Assembly (NCBI RefSeq): GCF_001006805.1 | Contig: NZ_LN811353.1 | Span: forward strand, 417,690-481,689 | From: Microvirga massiliensis | GTDB taxonomy: Bacteria; Pseudomonadota; Alphaproteobacteria; Rhizobiales; Beijerinckiaceae | Direction of reading: 5' to 3' | DNA: 64,000 nt | Shown here: positions 52,041 to 60,553 of the stretch, in pieces | Position numbering within the stretch: position 1 is the stretch's first letter | Layout: the number at the start of each line of letters is the position of its first letter | Notes under the pieces: model-generated | What the model was told of the DNA's origin: nothing | Seen by the model: only the letters and a program-made list of their open reading frames with translations | The model's database searches: none | Made by a program: the position numbers and the translations under genes

Positions 52041-54272
52041 TCAGGCGATCAGCCGATCGGGCAGGATCGGAAACTCGCGGACGCGGATCCCCGTCGCGTG
52101 GTGGACGGCATTGCCGATGGCCGCGGCCACGCCGGAGATCCCGAGCTCCGCGACGCCCTTGGCCCCGAGCGGATTGAAGATCGTGTCGTCGCCCGGCACG
52201 AAGGTGACGTCCAGCTCGCCCACATCCGCGCAGACCGGGACGAGATACTCGGCGAGGTTGCCGTTCATCGGCCGTCCGAAGCGCTCGTCCCATTCCGTCT
52301 GCTCGAGAAGCGCCATGCCGATCCCGCCGACCATGCCGCCGATGCACTGGCTGCGCGCCGTCTTCGGATTGATCACTCGCCCGATATCGTAGGCGCCGAC
52401 GAGTCGCGGCACGCGAACCGTGCCGAAATCGGGATCGACATGCACCTCGGCGAAGACTGCGCCGAAGGCCGAGCTCGAATGCGTCTTGATCTCTTCGCCG
52501 GGCGCCGCGTTCCCTTTGACCGTGATCCGGTCGAGCTGCAGGTCGTGCAGAAGCTTCGCATACGGGATGACCTCGCCGCCGTCCCGGCGTGCCACGCCGC
52601 CGTCGCGCCAGAGGAAGTCCGACGACGCGAGTTCCGCGAAGAGGCCGCCCTGCGCCGAGCGAATGACGGCGGACAGGTCATCAAGAAGTGCTTGGCATGC
52701 GGCCTGGACCGCGGTTCCGACGCTCGCCATCGTGATCGAGCCGCCATGGACCGGCGCGAAGGGCATGTCCGTATCGCCGAGCTCGAACCGTACCTTCTCG
52801 ACGGGGAGGTTGAGCACTTCCGCGGCGACCTGCGTCATGGAGGTATAGGTGCCGGGTCCCATGTCGGAGGCGGCCGTGCGGATGATCGCGGTACCGTCCG
52901 CGAGAAGAGTCGCTTCCGCGGAGGCTTTCGCGCGATGCGCCGGGTAGACGGCAGTCGCCATCCCGTAGCCGATCAGCAGTCCGTTCCGGTGCATCGAGCG
53001 CGGCTCCAGAGACCTCCCTTCCCACCCGAAGCGCTCGGCGCCGACGCGGTAGCATTCCCGCAATTCCTTGCTGGACCAGGGCAGATCCTTGTGCTGGTCC
53101 TTCTCGGCATGGTTCTTCAGGCGAAGCGCGATCGGATCCATGCGCAGAGCAACCGCCAACTCGTCCATGGCGGTTTCGAGAGCCAGCATGCCCGTCGCGA
53201 CGCCCGGCGCGCGCATCGGGCACGGGGAGTTCGTGTTCATCTCGACGAGCCGGTAGCGCGTGCCAATGTTCGGGCAGGCATAGGTGTTTTGTGCCGGATC
53301 GAGCGTCGACTCGGCATATTCCTCATAGGTCGAGGTCTGTCCCGTGGCCTCCTGGATGATCGCCGTCAGTGTCCCGTCGGATTGCGCACCGAGTGCAACG
53401 CGCTGCTCCGTATGCGGCCGGAAGCCGATCGACGTGTAGAGCTGGCGGCGAGTCAGCTCGACGCGGACCGGGCGTTGCATGACCTGCGCCGCGAGCGCCG
53501 CAACGGTGACATGCGGCCAGGTCCGCAGCGCCGAGCCGAACGCCCCGCCGACGAACGGCGACACCACGCGGATCTGCTCCTTGGCGATCCCGAAGATATG
53601 GGCGATCTCGTCGCGATCGTTGTCCGGCCACTGCGTCTTGTCATAGAGCGTGAGACGGTCTCCGTCCCAGGAGGCGATCGTGGCATGCGGCTCGATCGCA
53701 TTGTGGTGTTCGCGGGGCTGGACGTAAATCGCGTCGATCGTGACCGGAGCCTCGGCCAGGGCTCGGTCTGCATCTCCGGTTTCGGTCTCGCCGCGCCGTC
53801 CGGACTTTTCGTTGCCGCGGCTCGGCTCCCGGGCGCGGGACGGATCGAACGTGGTCTCGCCTTCCGAGATCTCGTAGGTGACCTTTACGAGATCCGCGGC
53901 ACAGGCTGCCTCTTCGATCGTTTCCGCGATCACGACGGCAACCGGCTGGCCGCTGAAGTGAATTTTCCGATCCTGGAAAACCTGTAGCTGATCGCCCGAT
54001 TGCGCATCGACCTGCGGCCGTTTTCCAAAAGGTTCGTAAGGCAGGCGCGGCGCATTCTCGTGGCTGATGATGGCATGGACGCCGGGCGCCTGTTGCGCCG
54101 CCTCCGCATCGATCGCAACGATGGTGCCCGCTGGGAGGGGCGACAGCACGAGCGCTGCATAGAGGAGATTCGGCAAATCGAACTCGGCGGCATAGCAGGC
54201 CTCGCCGGCCACCTTCCGGGGGCCGTCGACGCGGTTGACCGGCTGGCCAATGACTTTCAGTTCCACGTTCAT
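52041..54272 (-). CDS. molybdopterin-binding subunit of a xanthine dehydrogenase-family aldehyde oxidoreductase
   Basis: Catalytic large subunit, 743 residues, carrying the Mo-cytosine-dinucleotide cofactor. It opens with the family start VIGQPVNRVDGPRKVAGEAC. PFVGGAFGSALRTWPHVTVA is a cofactor-binding block, and MRAPGVATGMLALETAMDEL and ALGEQTEWDERFG-like segments (here LLEQTEWDERFGR) follow. The last conserved block is GVGEPPM-like but here reads LGAKGVAELGISGVAAAIGN with the base Glu. It resembles PaoC/YagR of periplasmic aldehyde oxidoreductases. The ATG at 54272 has GGGAGGG upstream and overlaps the FAD-subunit stop (ATGA). Third gene of a three-gene operon. Confidence 0.92.
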   Translation of the reverse strand: MNVELKVIGQPVNRVDGPRKVAGEACYAAEFDLPNLLYAALVLSPLPAGTIVAIDAEAAQQAPGVHAIISHENAPRLPYEPFGKRPQVDAQSGDQLQVFQDRKIHFSGQPVAVVIAETIEEAACAADLVKVTYEISEGETTFDPSRAREPSRGNEKSGRRGETETGDADRALAEAPVTIDAIYVQPREHHNAIEPHATIASWDGDRLTLYDKTQWPDNDRDEIAHIFGIAKEQIRVVSPFVGGAFGSALRTWPHVTVAALAAQVMQRPVRVELTRRQLYTSIGFRPHTEQRVALGAQSDGTLTAIIQEATGQTSTYEEYAESTLDPAQNTYACPNIGTRYRLVEMNTNSPCPMRAPGVATGMLALETAMDELAVALRMDPIALRLKNHAEKDQHKDLPWSSKELRECYRVGAERFGWEGRSLEPRSMHRNGLLIGYGMATAVYPAHRAKASAEATLLADGTAIIRTAASDMGPGTYTSMTQVAAEVLNLPVEKVRFELGDTDMPFAPVHGGSITMASVGTAVQAACQALLDDLSAVIRSAQGGLFAELASSDFLWRDGGVARRDGGEVIPYAKLLHDLQLDRITVKGNAAPGEEIKTHSSSAFGAVFAEVHVDPDFGTVRVPRLVGAYDIGRVINPKTARSQCIGGMVGGIGMALLEQTEWDERFGRPMNGNLAEYLVPVCADVGELDVTFVPGDDTIFNPLGAKGVAELGISGVAAAIGNAVHHATGIRVREFPILPDRLIA

Positions 54273-55252
54273 ACGAGCCCTCCCACCCGAACGAGAGCGC
54301 GCTCGACGGTCTTGCACAGCAGCGGGACCTTGAAGGCATTGCCGGCGCGCGGCGCAGCGCCCTCGGCAGCAAGCGTTCCGGCTGAGCGCGCCAGCTCGCG
54401 ATCGAGTCTCTTGTCCACCAGCATGTCTTCCACATGGCGGAGCCGCCATGGCTTCGTTGCAACGCCGCCGACGACGATGCGGGCCTCGAGGATGTGATCG
54501 CCATCGAGACCGAGAGAGACGGCTGCCGATGCAAGCGCCCACTCGAAGGACGCACGATCGCGGACCTTGAGGTAACCCGACCTCCGCCCGGCCGCGGAGA
54601 GGGGAATCCAGATCGCCGTGATGAGATCTCCCGGCGTGAGGACCGTCTCGATGTCGGGCGTTTCGCCCGGAAGCCGATGCAGCTCTTCCATCCGGATCGT
54701 GCGCTCGCCGGTCGGACCCGCCACCATCACCTCAGCATCGACCGCAACGAGGGCAACAGCGAGATCGCCGGGATAGGCGGCAATGCAATGATCGCTGCCG
54801 CCGAGGATGGCGTTGATGCGGTTCTGGCCGTCTTGCGCCGGGCATCCCGTTCCCGGCTCGCGCTTGTTGCAGGGAGTCACTATGTCGCGAAAGTACAGGC
54901 ACCGCGTTCGCTGCAGGAGATTGCCGCCGATCGTCGCCATGTTCCTGACCTGGGGCGATGCCGTTTCCGAGAGCGCCTCCGAGACGACCGGATAGCGCTC
55001 ACGGATCAGAGGATCGTCGGCGACATCGGCCAGGCGCGCCATCGCGCCGATCCGGACGCCATCCACGGTCTCGGAAACGTCATCGAATCCGATCCCGTTG
55101 ATATCGACGAGTTCGGTTGCCGCTTCCACACCCTCCTGGAGAAGTTGCAACAGGTCGGTTCCGCCGGCGATGAAGGCGGCGCCTGTCCTCTGAGCGACTC
55201 GGCCGATGGCCGAGTTGGGATCGCTCGTGCGGACATATGCGAAAGGAGTCAT
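54269..55252 (-). CDS. FAD-binding subunit of the aldehyde oxidoreductase, with extra Fe-S cysteines
   Basis: Medium subunit, 327 residues, PaoB/YagS-like. The FAD site begins FIAGGTDLLQLLQEG, and VRNMATIGGNLLQRTRCLYF is the second FAD contact. RCLYFRDIVTPCNKREPGTG then CPAQDG supplies cysteines matching the extra 4Fe-4S cluster found in PaoB-type subunits. GGSDHCIAAYPGD follows. AGGTGAG precedes the ATG. The start overlaps the stop of the Fe-S subunit gene and its stop overlaps the large-subunit start, so the three are translationally coupled. Confidence 0.92.
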   Translation of the reverse strand: MTPFAYVRTSDPNSAIGRVAQRTGAAFIAGGTDLLQLLQEGVEAATELVDINGIGFDDVSETVDGVRIGAMARLADVADDPLIRERYPVVSEALSETASPQVRNMATIGGNLLQRTRCLYFRDIVTPCNKREPGTGCPAQDGQNRINAILGGSDHCIAAYPGDLAVALVAVDAEVMVAGPTGERTIRMEELHRLPGETPDIETVLTPGDLITAIWIPLSAAGRRSGYLKVRDRASFEWALASAAVSLGLDGDHILEARIVVGGVATKPWRLRHVEDMLVDKRLDRELARSAGTLAAEGAAPRAGNAFKVPLLCKTVERALVRVGGLV

Positions 55253-55836
55253 CGCTCACCTCCCGGGCCGGCATCGGCGCGGATCGCCTGAACGGCTTCG
55301 GTCATCGCCTCGGGCGGGTCGATTCCGCGGGAGATCGCATCCTGGATGGCATCGACGATGTTCGTATACGCGCCGCACCGGCAGATATTGCCGCTCATGT
55401 TCTCGCGGATCTCGTCCGCGCTGCGCGTTCGGCCCTCTGCGATCATCCCGATCGCAGACATGATCTGTCCCGGCGTGCAATATCCGCACTGGAACCCGTC
55501 GTGATCGATGAAGGCCTGCTGCACGGGATGTAGATGGCCATCCTGGCTCAGCCCTTCGATCGTCGTGATGGCTTTCCCCTCGCTCATCACGGCGAGGGTC
55601 AGGCAGGATACGATACGGCGTCCATCGACCAGAACCGTGCAGGCTCCGCATTGGCCGAGCCCGCAGCCCTTCTTAGTGCCCGTCATATGCAGGCGATCGC
55701 GCAGGGCGTCGAGGAGCGTCGTCCTGGCATCGGCCACCAGCCGATACTCCACGTCATTGATCCTGAGCGAAATCTCGAACGCGCGCTGCGGCTCCGCGGT
55801 TTCGGACCTCGCTCGATCCTGGTCGACCTCCAGCAT
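55249..55836 (-). CDS. 2Fe-2S subunit of the aldehyde oxidoreductase
   Basis: Small subunit, 195 residues, PaoA/YagT-like, passing electrons through two 2Fe-2S clusters. The plant-type ferredoxin domain has GCGLGQCGACTVLVDG with a further Cys in VSCLTLAV. The C-terminal helical domain has GFQCGYCTPGQIM and NICRCGAY. No twin-arginine signal is visible, unlike E. coli PaoA, so this version may be cytoplasmic. AGGAG lies 8 bases before the ATG. First gene of the operon; a promoter should lie within 55837-55890. Confidence 0.93.
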   Translation of the reverse strand: MLEVDQDRARSETAEPQRAFEISLRINDVEYRLVADARTTLLDALRDRLHMTGTKKGCGLGQCGACTVLVDGRRIVSCLTLAVMSEGKAITTIEGLSQDGHLHPVQQAFIDHDGFQCGYCTPGQIMSAIGMIAEGRTRSADEIRENMSGNICRCGAYTNIVDAIQDAISRGIDPPEAMTEAVQAIRADAGPGGER

Positions 55837-55890
55837 GCGGCTGCTCCTGATGACAAAGGCCCCTGATGCGGCCCTTCCTGTGCGGATGGT

Positions 55891-56157
55891 TCAGAACGGC
55901 GCCATCTCGCGTGGGGTGACCGGGATCTCCACGGGAGGATTGCCGGGAAGGTTGGGCGGTTCGTCGACCCCGGGAGTCGTCGGGATCGGTGCGGTCGGCG
56001 GGACGCCGACGGGTTCGCCGGTGCCCGGCACTTCCGGCGGAGCGGGAGGCTGGGCCGGCGTCGGCCCGGGATTGGGCTGCTGCGGCTGTGGACTCGGGGT
56101 CGGCCCAGGATCGGGCGGTTGCGGCTGCGGGCTTGGAGGAGCGGGTGTATCGGCCAT
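55891..56157 (-). CDS. proline-rich small protein, uncharacterised
   Basis: An 88-residue protein about one-third proline, with PQPQPPDPGPTP-type repeats and a Pro/Thr/Val-rich tail. It has no signal peptide or domain, and is probably disordered. GGAGA lies before the ATG at 56157; the longer ORF upstream lacks that. It is located 54 bases before the Fe-S subunit gene on the same strand, so possibly at the head of that transcript. Low-complexity ORFs of this kind can be spurious in GC-rich DNA, so confidence is moderate. Confidence 0.5.
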   Translation of the reverse strand: MADTPAPPSPQPQPPDPGPTPSPQPQQPNPGPTPAQPPAPPEVPGTGEPVGVPPTAPIPTTPGVDEPPNLPGNPPVEIPVTPREMAPF

Positions 56158-56395
56158 GGCGATCTCCGGCGGAATCGGCTGTGATGAGGCCCTAAGCCTC
56201 ACGGGGACCGGATGTTCCGTGCAGCAGGGGAATCGTGGGCGACGCGCATCGCACGGAGAACGAGGGATGGCCGTCGCCGTTCCAGCGTAGCGGGAGAAAC
56301 GGAGCAAGCCTGCCGGGACGACACGGATCGGAGCGAGGCTTGATCGCGGCGAAGGAAGGCGTCAGAGACAACATGATTCTGAGCGGAGATCGATC

Positions 56396-56893
56396 ATGTA
56401 TCAGAACATGAAGGGCTCGACCCACATCCTGGCCCCTACGGAAATCGCGGTGACCGCCATCCCCGAGGACGAGCGTGTCTGGGTCCCGCAAGCCCCGAAT
56501 GTCTGGTTCAGGCCGTTGATGCTGAACACGCTGCAAGGGCAATGGTGCAATCTGCTCAGGGTCCGGCGGGCCGGCGTCCTGTCCCGACATCTGCATCCAA
56601 GCCCCGTGCACGGCTTCGTCATCCGGGGACAATGGTTCTACCGCGAGCACGACTGGGTCGCGACGGAAGGCTCCTATGTCTTCGAGCCGCCCGGAGAGAT
56701 CCATACGCTCGTGGTGCCGGACGACTGTCCGGAGATGATCACATTCTTCAACATCAGCGGCTGCATGGTCTATCTCGACGATGACAACCGGCATGTCGGA
56801 TACGAGGACGTCTTCACGAAGATCGATATGTGCCGCCGGCACTATGTCGAGGTCGGGCTCGGCGCCGACTACGTCGATCAGTTCGTGCGATAG
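56396..56893 (+). CDS. cupin protein, 2,4'-dihydroxyacetophenone dioxygenase family
   Basis: The 165 residues form a single cupin domain. LRVRRAGVLSRHLHPSPVHG holds the His-x-His metal motif, YVFEPPGEIHTLVVP the second cupin motif with Glu/His, and FFNISGCMVYLDD a following strand. This pattern matches the family named after 2,4'-dihydroxyacetophenone dioxygenase, an Fe-dependent C-C cleaving enzyme. The actual substrate is not known. GGAG lies 9 bases before the ATG at 56396. An SDR gene starts 9 bases after its stop, so both probably act in one catabolic route (inference). Confidence 0.85.
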   Translation: MYQNMKGSTHILAPTEIAVTAIPEDERVWVPQAPNVWFRPLMLNTLQGQWCNLLRVRRAGVLSRHLHPSPVHGFVIRGQWFYREHDWVATEGSYVFEPPGEIHTLVVPDDCPEMITFFNISGCMVYLDDDNRHVGYEDVFTKIDMCRRHYVEVGLGADYVDQFVR

Positions 56894-56902
56894 GACGCGC
56901 GC

Positions 56903-57673
56903 ATGTCGGATATCGATCAGGCGGAGCATCTTTCCGGAGAATGGGCTGCCCGCTGGTTCTCCGGCCACACGGTCTTCGTGACGGGAGGGACCTCCGGGAT
57001 CGGCGCGGCGATCGCGCGGGGATTCGTCGAGGCGGATGCGAACGTGATCGCAACCGGTGTGTCGGGCGCTGAAGTCGAGGCAGCAGGTCGCGATCCCGTG
57101 CTCGCGAGAGCGCGATGCGTCATGCTCGACGTCCGTGACGAGGAGGCCATCCGGGAACTCGTCGGCGGCCTCGGTCGCCTCGACGTTCTGGTGAATTGCG
57201 CCGGCGTCATTCGTCGTGGGGAAGAGCTGGATCCCGCAGTGTTCGAGGCCGTCGTCGACGTGAATCTCAATGGTAGCATGCGATTGTGCGCGACGGCGCG
57301 GCCGCTGCTCGCCTCTTCCGGAGGCGCGATCGTCAATCTCGCATCGATGCTCTCCTTCTTCGGCGGCGGGCTCGTGCCGGGATACGCCGCCAGCAAGGGA
57401 GGCATCGCCCAGCTCACGAAGTCCCTGGCCATCGCTTATGCGCCCGACGGCATTCGCGTGAATGCGATCGCCCCCGGCTGGATCACGACGCCGCTCACCG
57501 CAGCCTTGCGAGGGGATGAGCAGCGCAGCCGGGCCATCCTCGCGCGCACGCCGCTCGGCCGTTGGGGAAAGCCCGAGGATCTTGTGGGCGGCGTGCTCTA
57601 CCTCTGCTCGCCGCTCGCGTCATTCGTGACCGGAACGATTCTCACGATCGATGGAGGTTATGCGGTTACGTAA
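56903..57673 (+). CDS. short-chain dehydrogenase/reductase
   Basis: A 256-residue Rossmann oxidoreductase. The cofactor motif is VTGGTSGIGAAIARGF (TGxxxGIG). LVNCAGVIRRG is the NAG-equivalent, Ser in LASMLSF and YAASKGG the catalytic Tyr/Lys. VNAIAPGWITTPLT and VTGTILTIDGGYAV at the C-terminus are classical. It lacks the usual NADP-selecting Arg pattern after the second strand (IATGVSGAEV), so preference is unclear. It is co-transcribed with the cupin gene 9 bases upstream. The substrate is unknown. Confidence 0.92.
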   Translation: MSDIDQAEHLSGEWAARWFSGHTVFVTGGTSGIGAAIARGFVEADANVIATGVSGAEVEAAGRDPVLARARCVMLDVRDEEAIRELVGGLGRLDVLVNCAGVIRRGEELDPAVFEAVVDVNLNGSMRLCATARPLLASSGGAIVNLASMLSFFGGGLVPGYAASKGGIAQLTKSLAIAYAPDGIRVNAIAPGWITTPLTAALRGDEQRSRAILARTPLGRWGKPEDLVGGVLYLCSPLASFVTGTILTIDGGYAVT

Positions 57674-57707
57674 TGGTCGAGAGATTTATTTGGTAATCGC
57701 AACATTT

Positions 57708-57790
57708 CCCCCTCACTCGGACGCGGCGGCGCCCACATCACCTCTCCCTTAATGGGAAGGCCGCGCCGAAAGGGGCGTGTGAGTGTGGCA
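57708..57790. repeat. palindromic repeat (CTCTCCC family), diverged
   Basis: CCCCCTCACTCGGACGC at one end and AGGGGCGTGTGAGTGTGGCA at the other, with CACCTCTCCC in the middle. It lies between two convergent SDR genes. Confidence 0.6.
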
Positions 57791-57867
57791 GCGCCAGCGT
57801 CTGCAAGCACAGCGCGACACAAAACTCTCCAAGAAGACCCACCGACTGCCGATCGCACCCGGAACTC

Positions 57868-58683
57868 TTACGACGACCAGTTCTCCTTGAAGTCGCCGTA
57901 CAACGTGAGCCCACCATCCACATAGAGCGTCTGGCCCGTGACATAGGCTGCTTCGTCGGACGCAAGAAACGTGAAAACCGGCGCGATCGCCTCCGGTGTC
58001 GCCGCATAGCCCATCGGGATGTGGCTTTCGACACTGGCGCGAGCATCCGGATCGCCGCGCCAGGAATCATTGATGCTCGTCAGGATGGCTCCGGGGCCGA
58101 CGGAATTGATGCGGATGCCTCTGTCGGCGAATTCCAGCGCGAGCGTTCGCGTCAGATTGCCGAGCCCGCCTTTGCTCATCGAGTAGGCCAGGAATCCTGG
58201 CTTCGGGATCGCTTCGTGCACACTCGACGTGTTGATCACGACCCCGCCACCGGGCCGCGACAGGAAATGCCGGATCGCGGCGCGCGCGCAATATGCGGCA
58301 CCCAAGAGATTGACGGCGAGAATGCGCTCGAGCTCGGTGTTGTCGTCCCCGTCGCCTGGTGTCAGTGCCTGCACGCCGGCGTTGTTGACGAGGATGTGCA
58401 GGGGACCCGTGCGGGTTGCCTCGGCGAACATCCTGTCGACGTCGGCGGATGAACTCACATCGGCTTCGATGATCCGATGTCCGGAGTCCGGATGGCCTGC
58501 CTTTCTCGCGGCCTGTCGGCATGCTTGCAGGGCCGCTTCGGCCTCCTTGTCGTTCCGCCTCGCGTTGATGAGAACCGTGGCGCCCTCCTGGGCGAAATTC
58601 ACTGCGACTGCCCGGCCGATCCCGCGGGAGCTTCCGGTGATCAGGGCGGTGCGCCCAGCGAGCCGTGATGCCGATGAAGTCAT
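57868..58683 (-). CDS. short-chain dehydrogenase, glucose 1-dehydrogenase-like
   Basis: A 271-residue SDR. ALITGSSRGIGRAVAVNFAQ is the cofactor motif, and LINARRN after the second strand points to NADP. ILVNNAGVQAL is the NNAG motif. INTSSVHE and YSMSKGGLGNLTRT carry Ser, Tyr and Lys, and VTGQTLYVDGGLTLYGDF closes the fold. The tail is typical of the glucose/ribitol dehydrogenase branch. GGAG lies before the ATG at 58683. The xylulokinase gene lies upstream on the same strand with a gap of about 155 bases, which suggests joint use in sugar or polyol catabolism. Confidence 0.9.
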   Translation of the reverse strand: MTSSASRLAGRTALITGSSRGIGRAVAVNFAQEGATVLINARRNDKEAEAALQACRQAARKAGHPDSGHRIIEADVSSSADVDRMFAEATRTGPLHILVNNAGVQALTPGDGDDNTELERILAVNLLGAAYCARAAIRHFLSRPGGGVVINTSSVHEAIPKPGFLAYSMSKGGLGNLTRTLALEFADRGIRINSVGPGAILTSINDSWRGDPDARASVESHIPMGYAATPEAIAPVFTFLASDEAAYVTGQTLYVDGGLTLYGDFKENWSS

Positions 58684-58838
58684 GGATGGTCGCTCCGTGT
58701 TGGCGGATGCTACGGGAAGAGCACAACGTCGGCACGGCTCGGCAGATCGCTACCGCGGCGGGTGCAGATGATGGCCGCTGCCTTGACTGCACCATCAAGG
58801 ATATCGCGCGGGAGCGCGCCGTCCATGCGGACCGGCTG

Positions 58839-60317
58839 TCACGCCGCACGGCCAGCCTCCGCGAATTCCTCCCGAAGCGCGCGATAGAGTCGACGAAAGC
58901 GCACGATTCTGGATCGGTAGGCCTCTCCGAGATGGTGATCCGGGACGATCACGTCGAGAATCTGCGGAGGAGTGCAAACTGCGTCCGGGTTCTCGCCCGT
59001 CACGGCAAGGAGGGCGAGCCGTGCGGCGCCGAAGGCGGGGCCCTTCTCGCCGCCCCGATAGCGCGTCAGCGGGATCTCGAGGGCACTGGCGAGTAGTCGC
59101 GTCCAGAATTGGCTCCTTGCGCCGCCGCCGATCACCCCCGCGGAAGTGACGATCGTGCCGGCGGCAGCAAGGCTGTCCTTCGCATCGAGGAACGAGAAGG
59201 CAACTCCTTCCAGAACGGCCTGGACGAGATCCCTGCGCCTCACGGCTGGCGAAAGGCCGAAGAAGACGCCACGGGCATGCGGATCGTTGTGCGGGGATCT
59301 TTCGCCGCTCAGATACGGTAGGAAGAGAAGCTCCGACGGCCCCTCGAAGGTCGCCTCGCACTCGTCCAGGAGTTCGCCGGGATCCTTCTGGAGAAGGCCG
59401 GCGATCCAGGCGAGGCAGCTCGCTCCGTTGAGCAGGGCCGCCATCTGGAACCAGCGGTCCGGCACCGCATGCGAGAAGGCATGGACGAGCGTCGCGGGAG
59501 CAGGGCGGAAGCCTGCCGTCGTGACGAAGAACTGGCCCGACGTGCCGAGCGACAGGAAGGCTGCGCCGTCATTGATGGCGCCGAGCCCGACCGCACCGGC
59601 AGCGGCATCGCCGGCTCCGCCCGCGACGACGAGCCCCTGCCGCATGCCCCAATTCGCGGCAACCTCCCTGCGCAGGAAGCCCGAGGGCTCCGGCCCCTCG
59701 ATCAGGAGCGGCATGCGAGAGCGATCCATCCCGGAGGCCGCGAGCGCGTCGTCCGACCAGGTGCGGGCGGCCTGATCGAGCCACCAGGTCCCAGCCGCAT
59801 CCGACATGTCGGTCGCAAGCTCGCCGGTCAGCAGCAAGCGCACATAATCCTTCGGCGGGAGAACCGTCCGCGTTGCACGGAAGGTCTCCGGCTCGTGGCG
59901 GGCGAGCCAGAGGAGCTTCGGCGCGGTGAAGCCCGGCATCGGCAGGACGCCGACGATCCGGGCCAGATCCGGATGCCGCTCTGCGAGGTCCCGGGCTTCC
60001 TCGAACGACCGGCCGTCGTTCCACAGAATGGCCGGACGCAAGGGTTCCTGGTTCAGGCCGAGGAGCACCGCCCCATGCATCTGGCCCGACAGGCCGATGC
60101 CCCGTACCGCCGCGAAAGCCTCCGGCGCGCCGGTCCGGAGACGGGCCACGGCGGCCTCGGTCGCCGACCACCAGAGAGCGGGATCCTGCTCGGACCAGAG
60201 TTCCCGCGGTCGCGAAACCTCAAGATGAACGGCAGCTTCGGCGAGGACCGACTGATCCTCATCGACCAGCACCGCCTTGACGGCCGAGGTCCCGATATCG
60301 ATCCCGAGATAGGGCAC
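58839..60317 (-). CDS. xylB: xylulokinase
   Basis: FGGY-family kinase phosphorylating D-xylulose, cytoplasmic, 492 residues. YLGIDIGTSAVKAVLVDEDQ is the N-terminal phosphate motif. GIGLSGQMHGAVLL (GxxGQMHG) is specific for xylulokinases. GAGDAAAGAVGLGAIN contains the catalytic Asp, and IGGGARSQFWTRLLASALEI is the FGGY C-terminal signature. The start is GTG 60317 with GGAGGAG 9 bases upstream. The 13 extra codons upstream precede this site and do not fit the family. It is divergent from the pseudoprotease gene. No xylose isomerase is in view; the neighbouring SDR might supply xylulose from a polyol. Confidence 0.93.
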   Translation of the reverse strand: MPYLGIDIGTSAVKAVLVDEDQSVLAEAAVHLEVSRPRELWSEQDPALWWSATEAAVARLRTGAPEAFAAVRGIGLSGQMHGAVLLGLNQEPLRPAILWNDGRSFEEARDLAERHPDLARIVGVLPMPGFTAPKLLWLARHEPETFRATRTVLPPKDYVRLLLTGELATDMSDAAGTWWLDQAARTWSDDALAASGMDRSRMPLLIEGPEPSGFLRREVAANWGMRQGLVVAGGAGDAAAGAVGLGAINDGAAFLSLGTSGQFFVTTAGFRPAPATLVHAFSHAVPDRWFQMAALLNGASCLAWIAGLLQKDPGELLDECEATFEGPSELLFLPYLSGERSPHNDPHARGVFFGLSPAVRRRDLVQAVLEGVAFSFLDAKDSLAAAGTIVTSAGVIGGGARSQFWTRLLASALEIPLTRYRGGEKGPAFGAARLALLAVTGENPDAVCTPPQILDVIVPDHHLGEAYRSRIVRFRRLYRALREEFAEAGRAA

Positions 60318-60553
60318 GTGATGGGTCTCCTCCCAAGATTGCCGAAGCTTTGCCACTATCGCCGGCGATGTCGCGCCTCGACTGGATCATCGCCGAGGCT
60401 CACCTGTCCAGCCGCCGGGGGCACGACGACGCAGGAGCTTGCCCGCGGTCTCTGGTTCAGGCCGACCGTCTGGAGTGAACGATGACCCTGGGCGGAGTCC
60501 GAAGGCCGGCCTACCTGTGGTACGGTGCGGGAGGTCCGAACCCGGAGATGATC

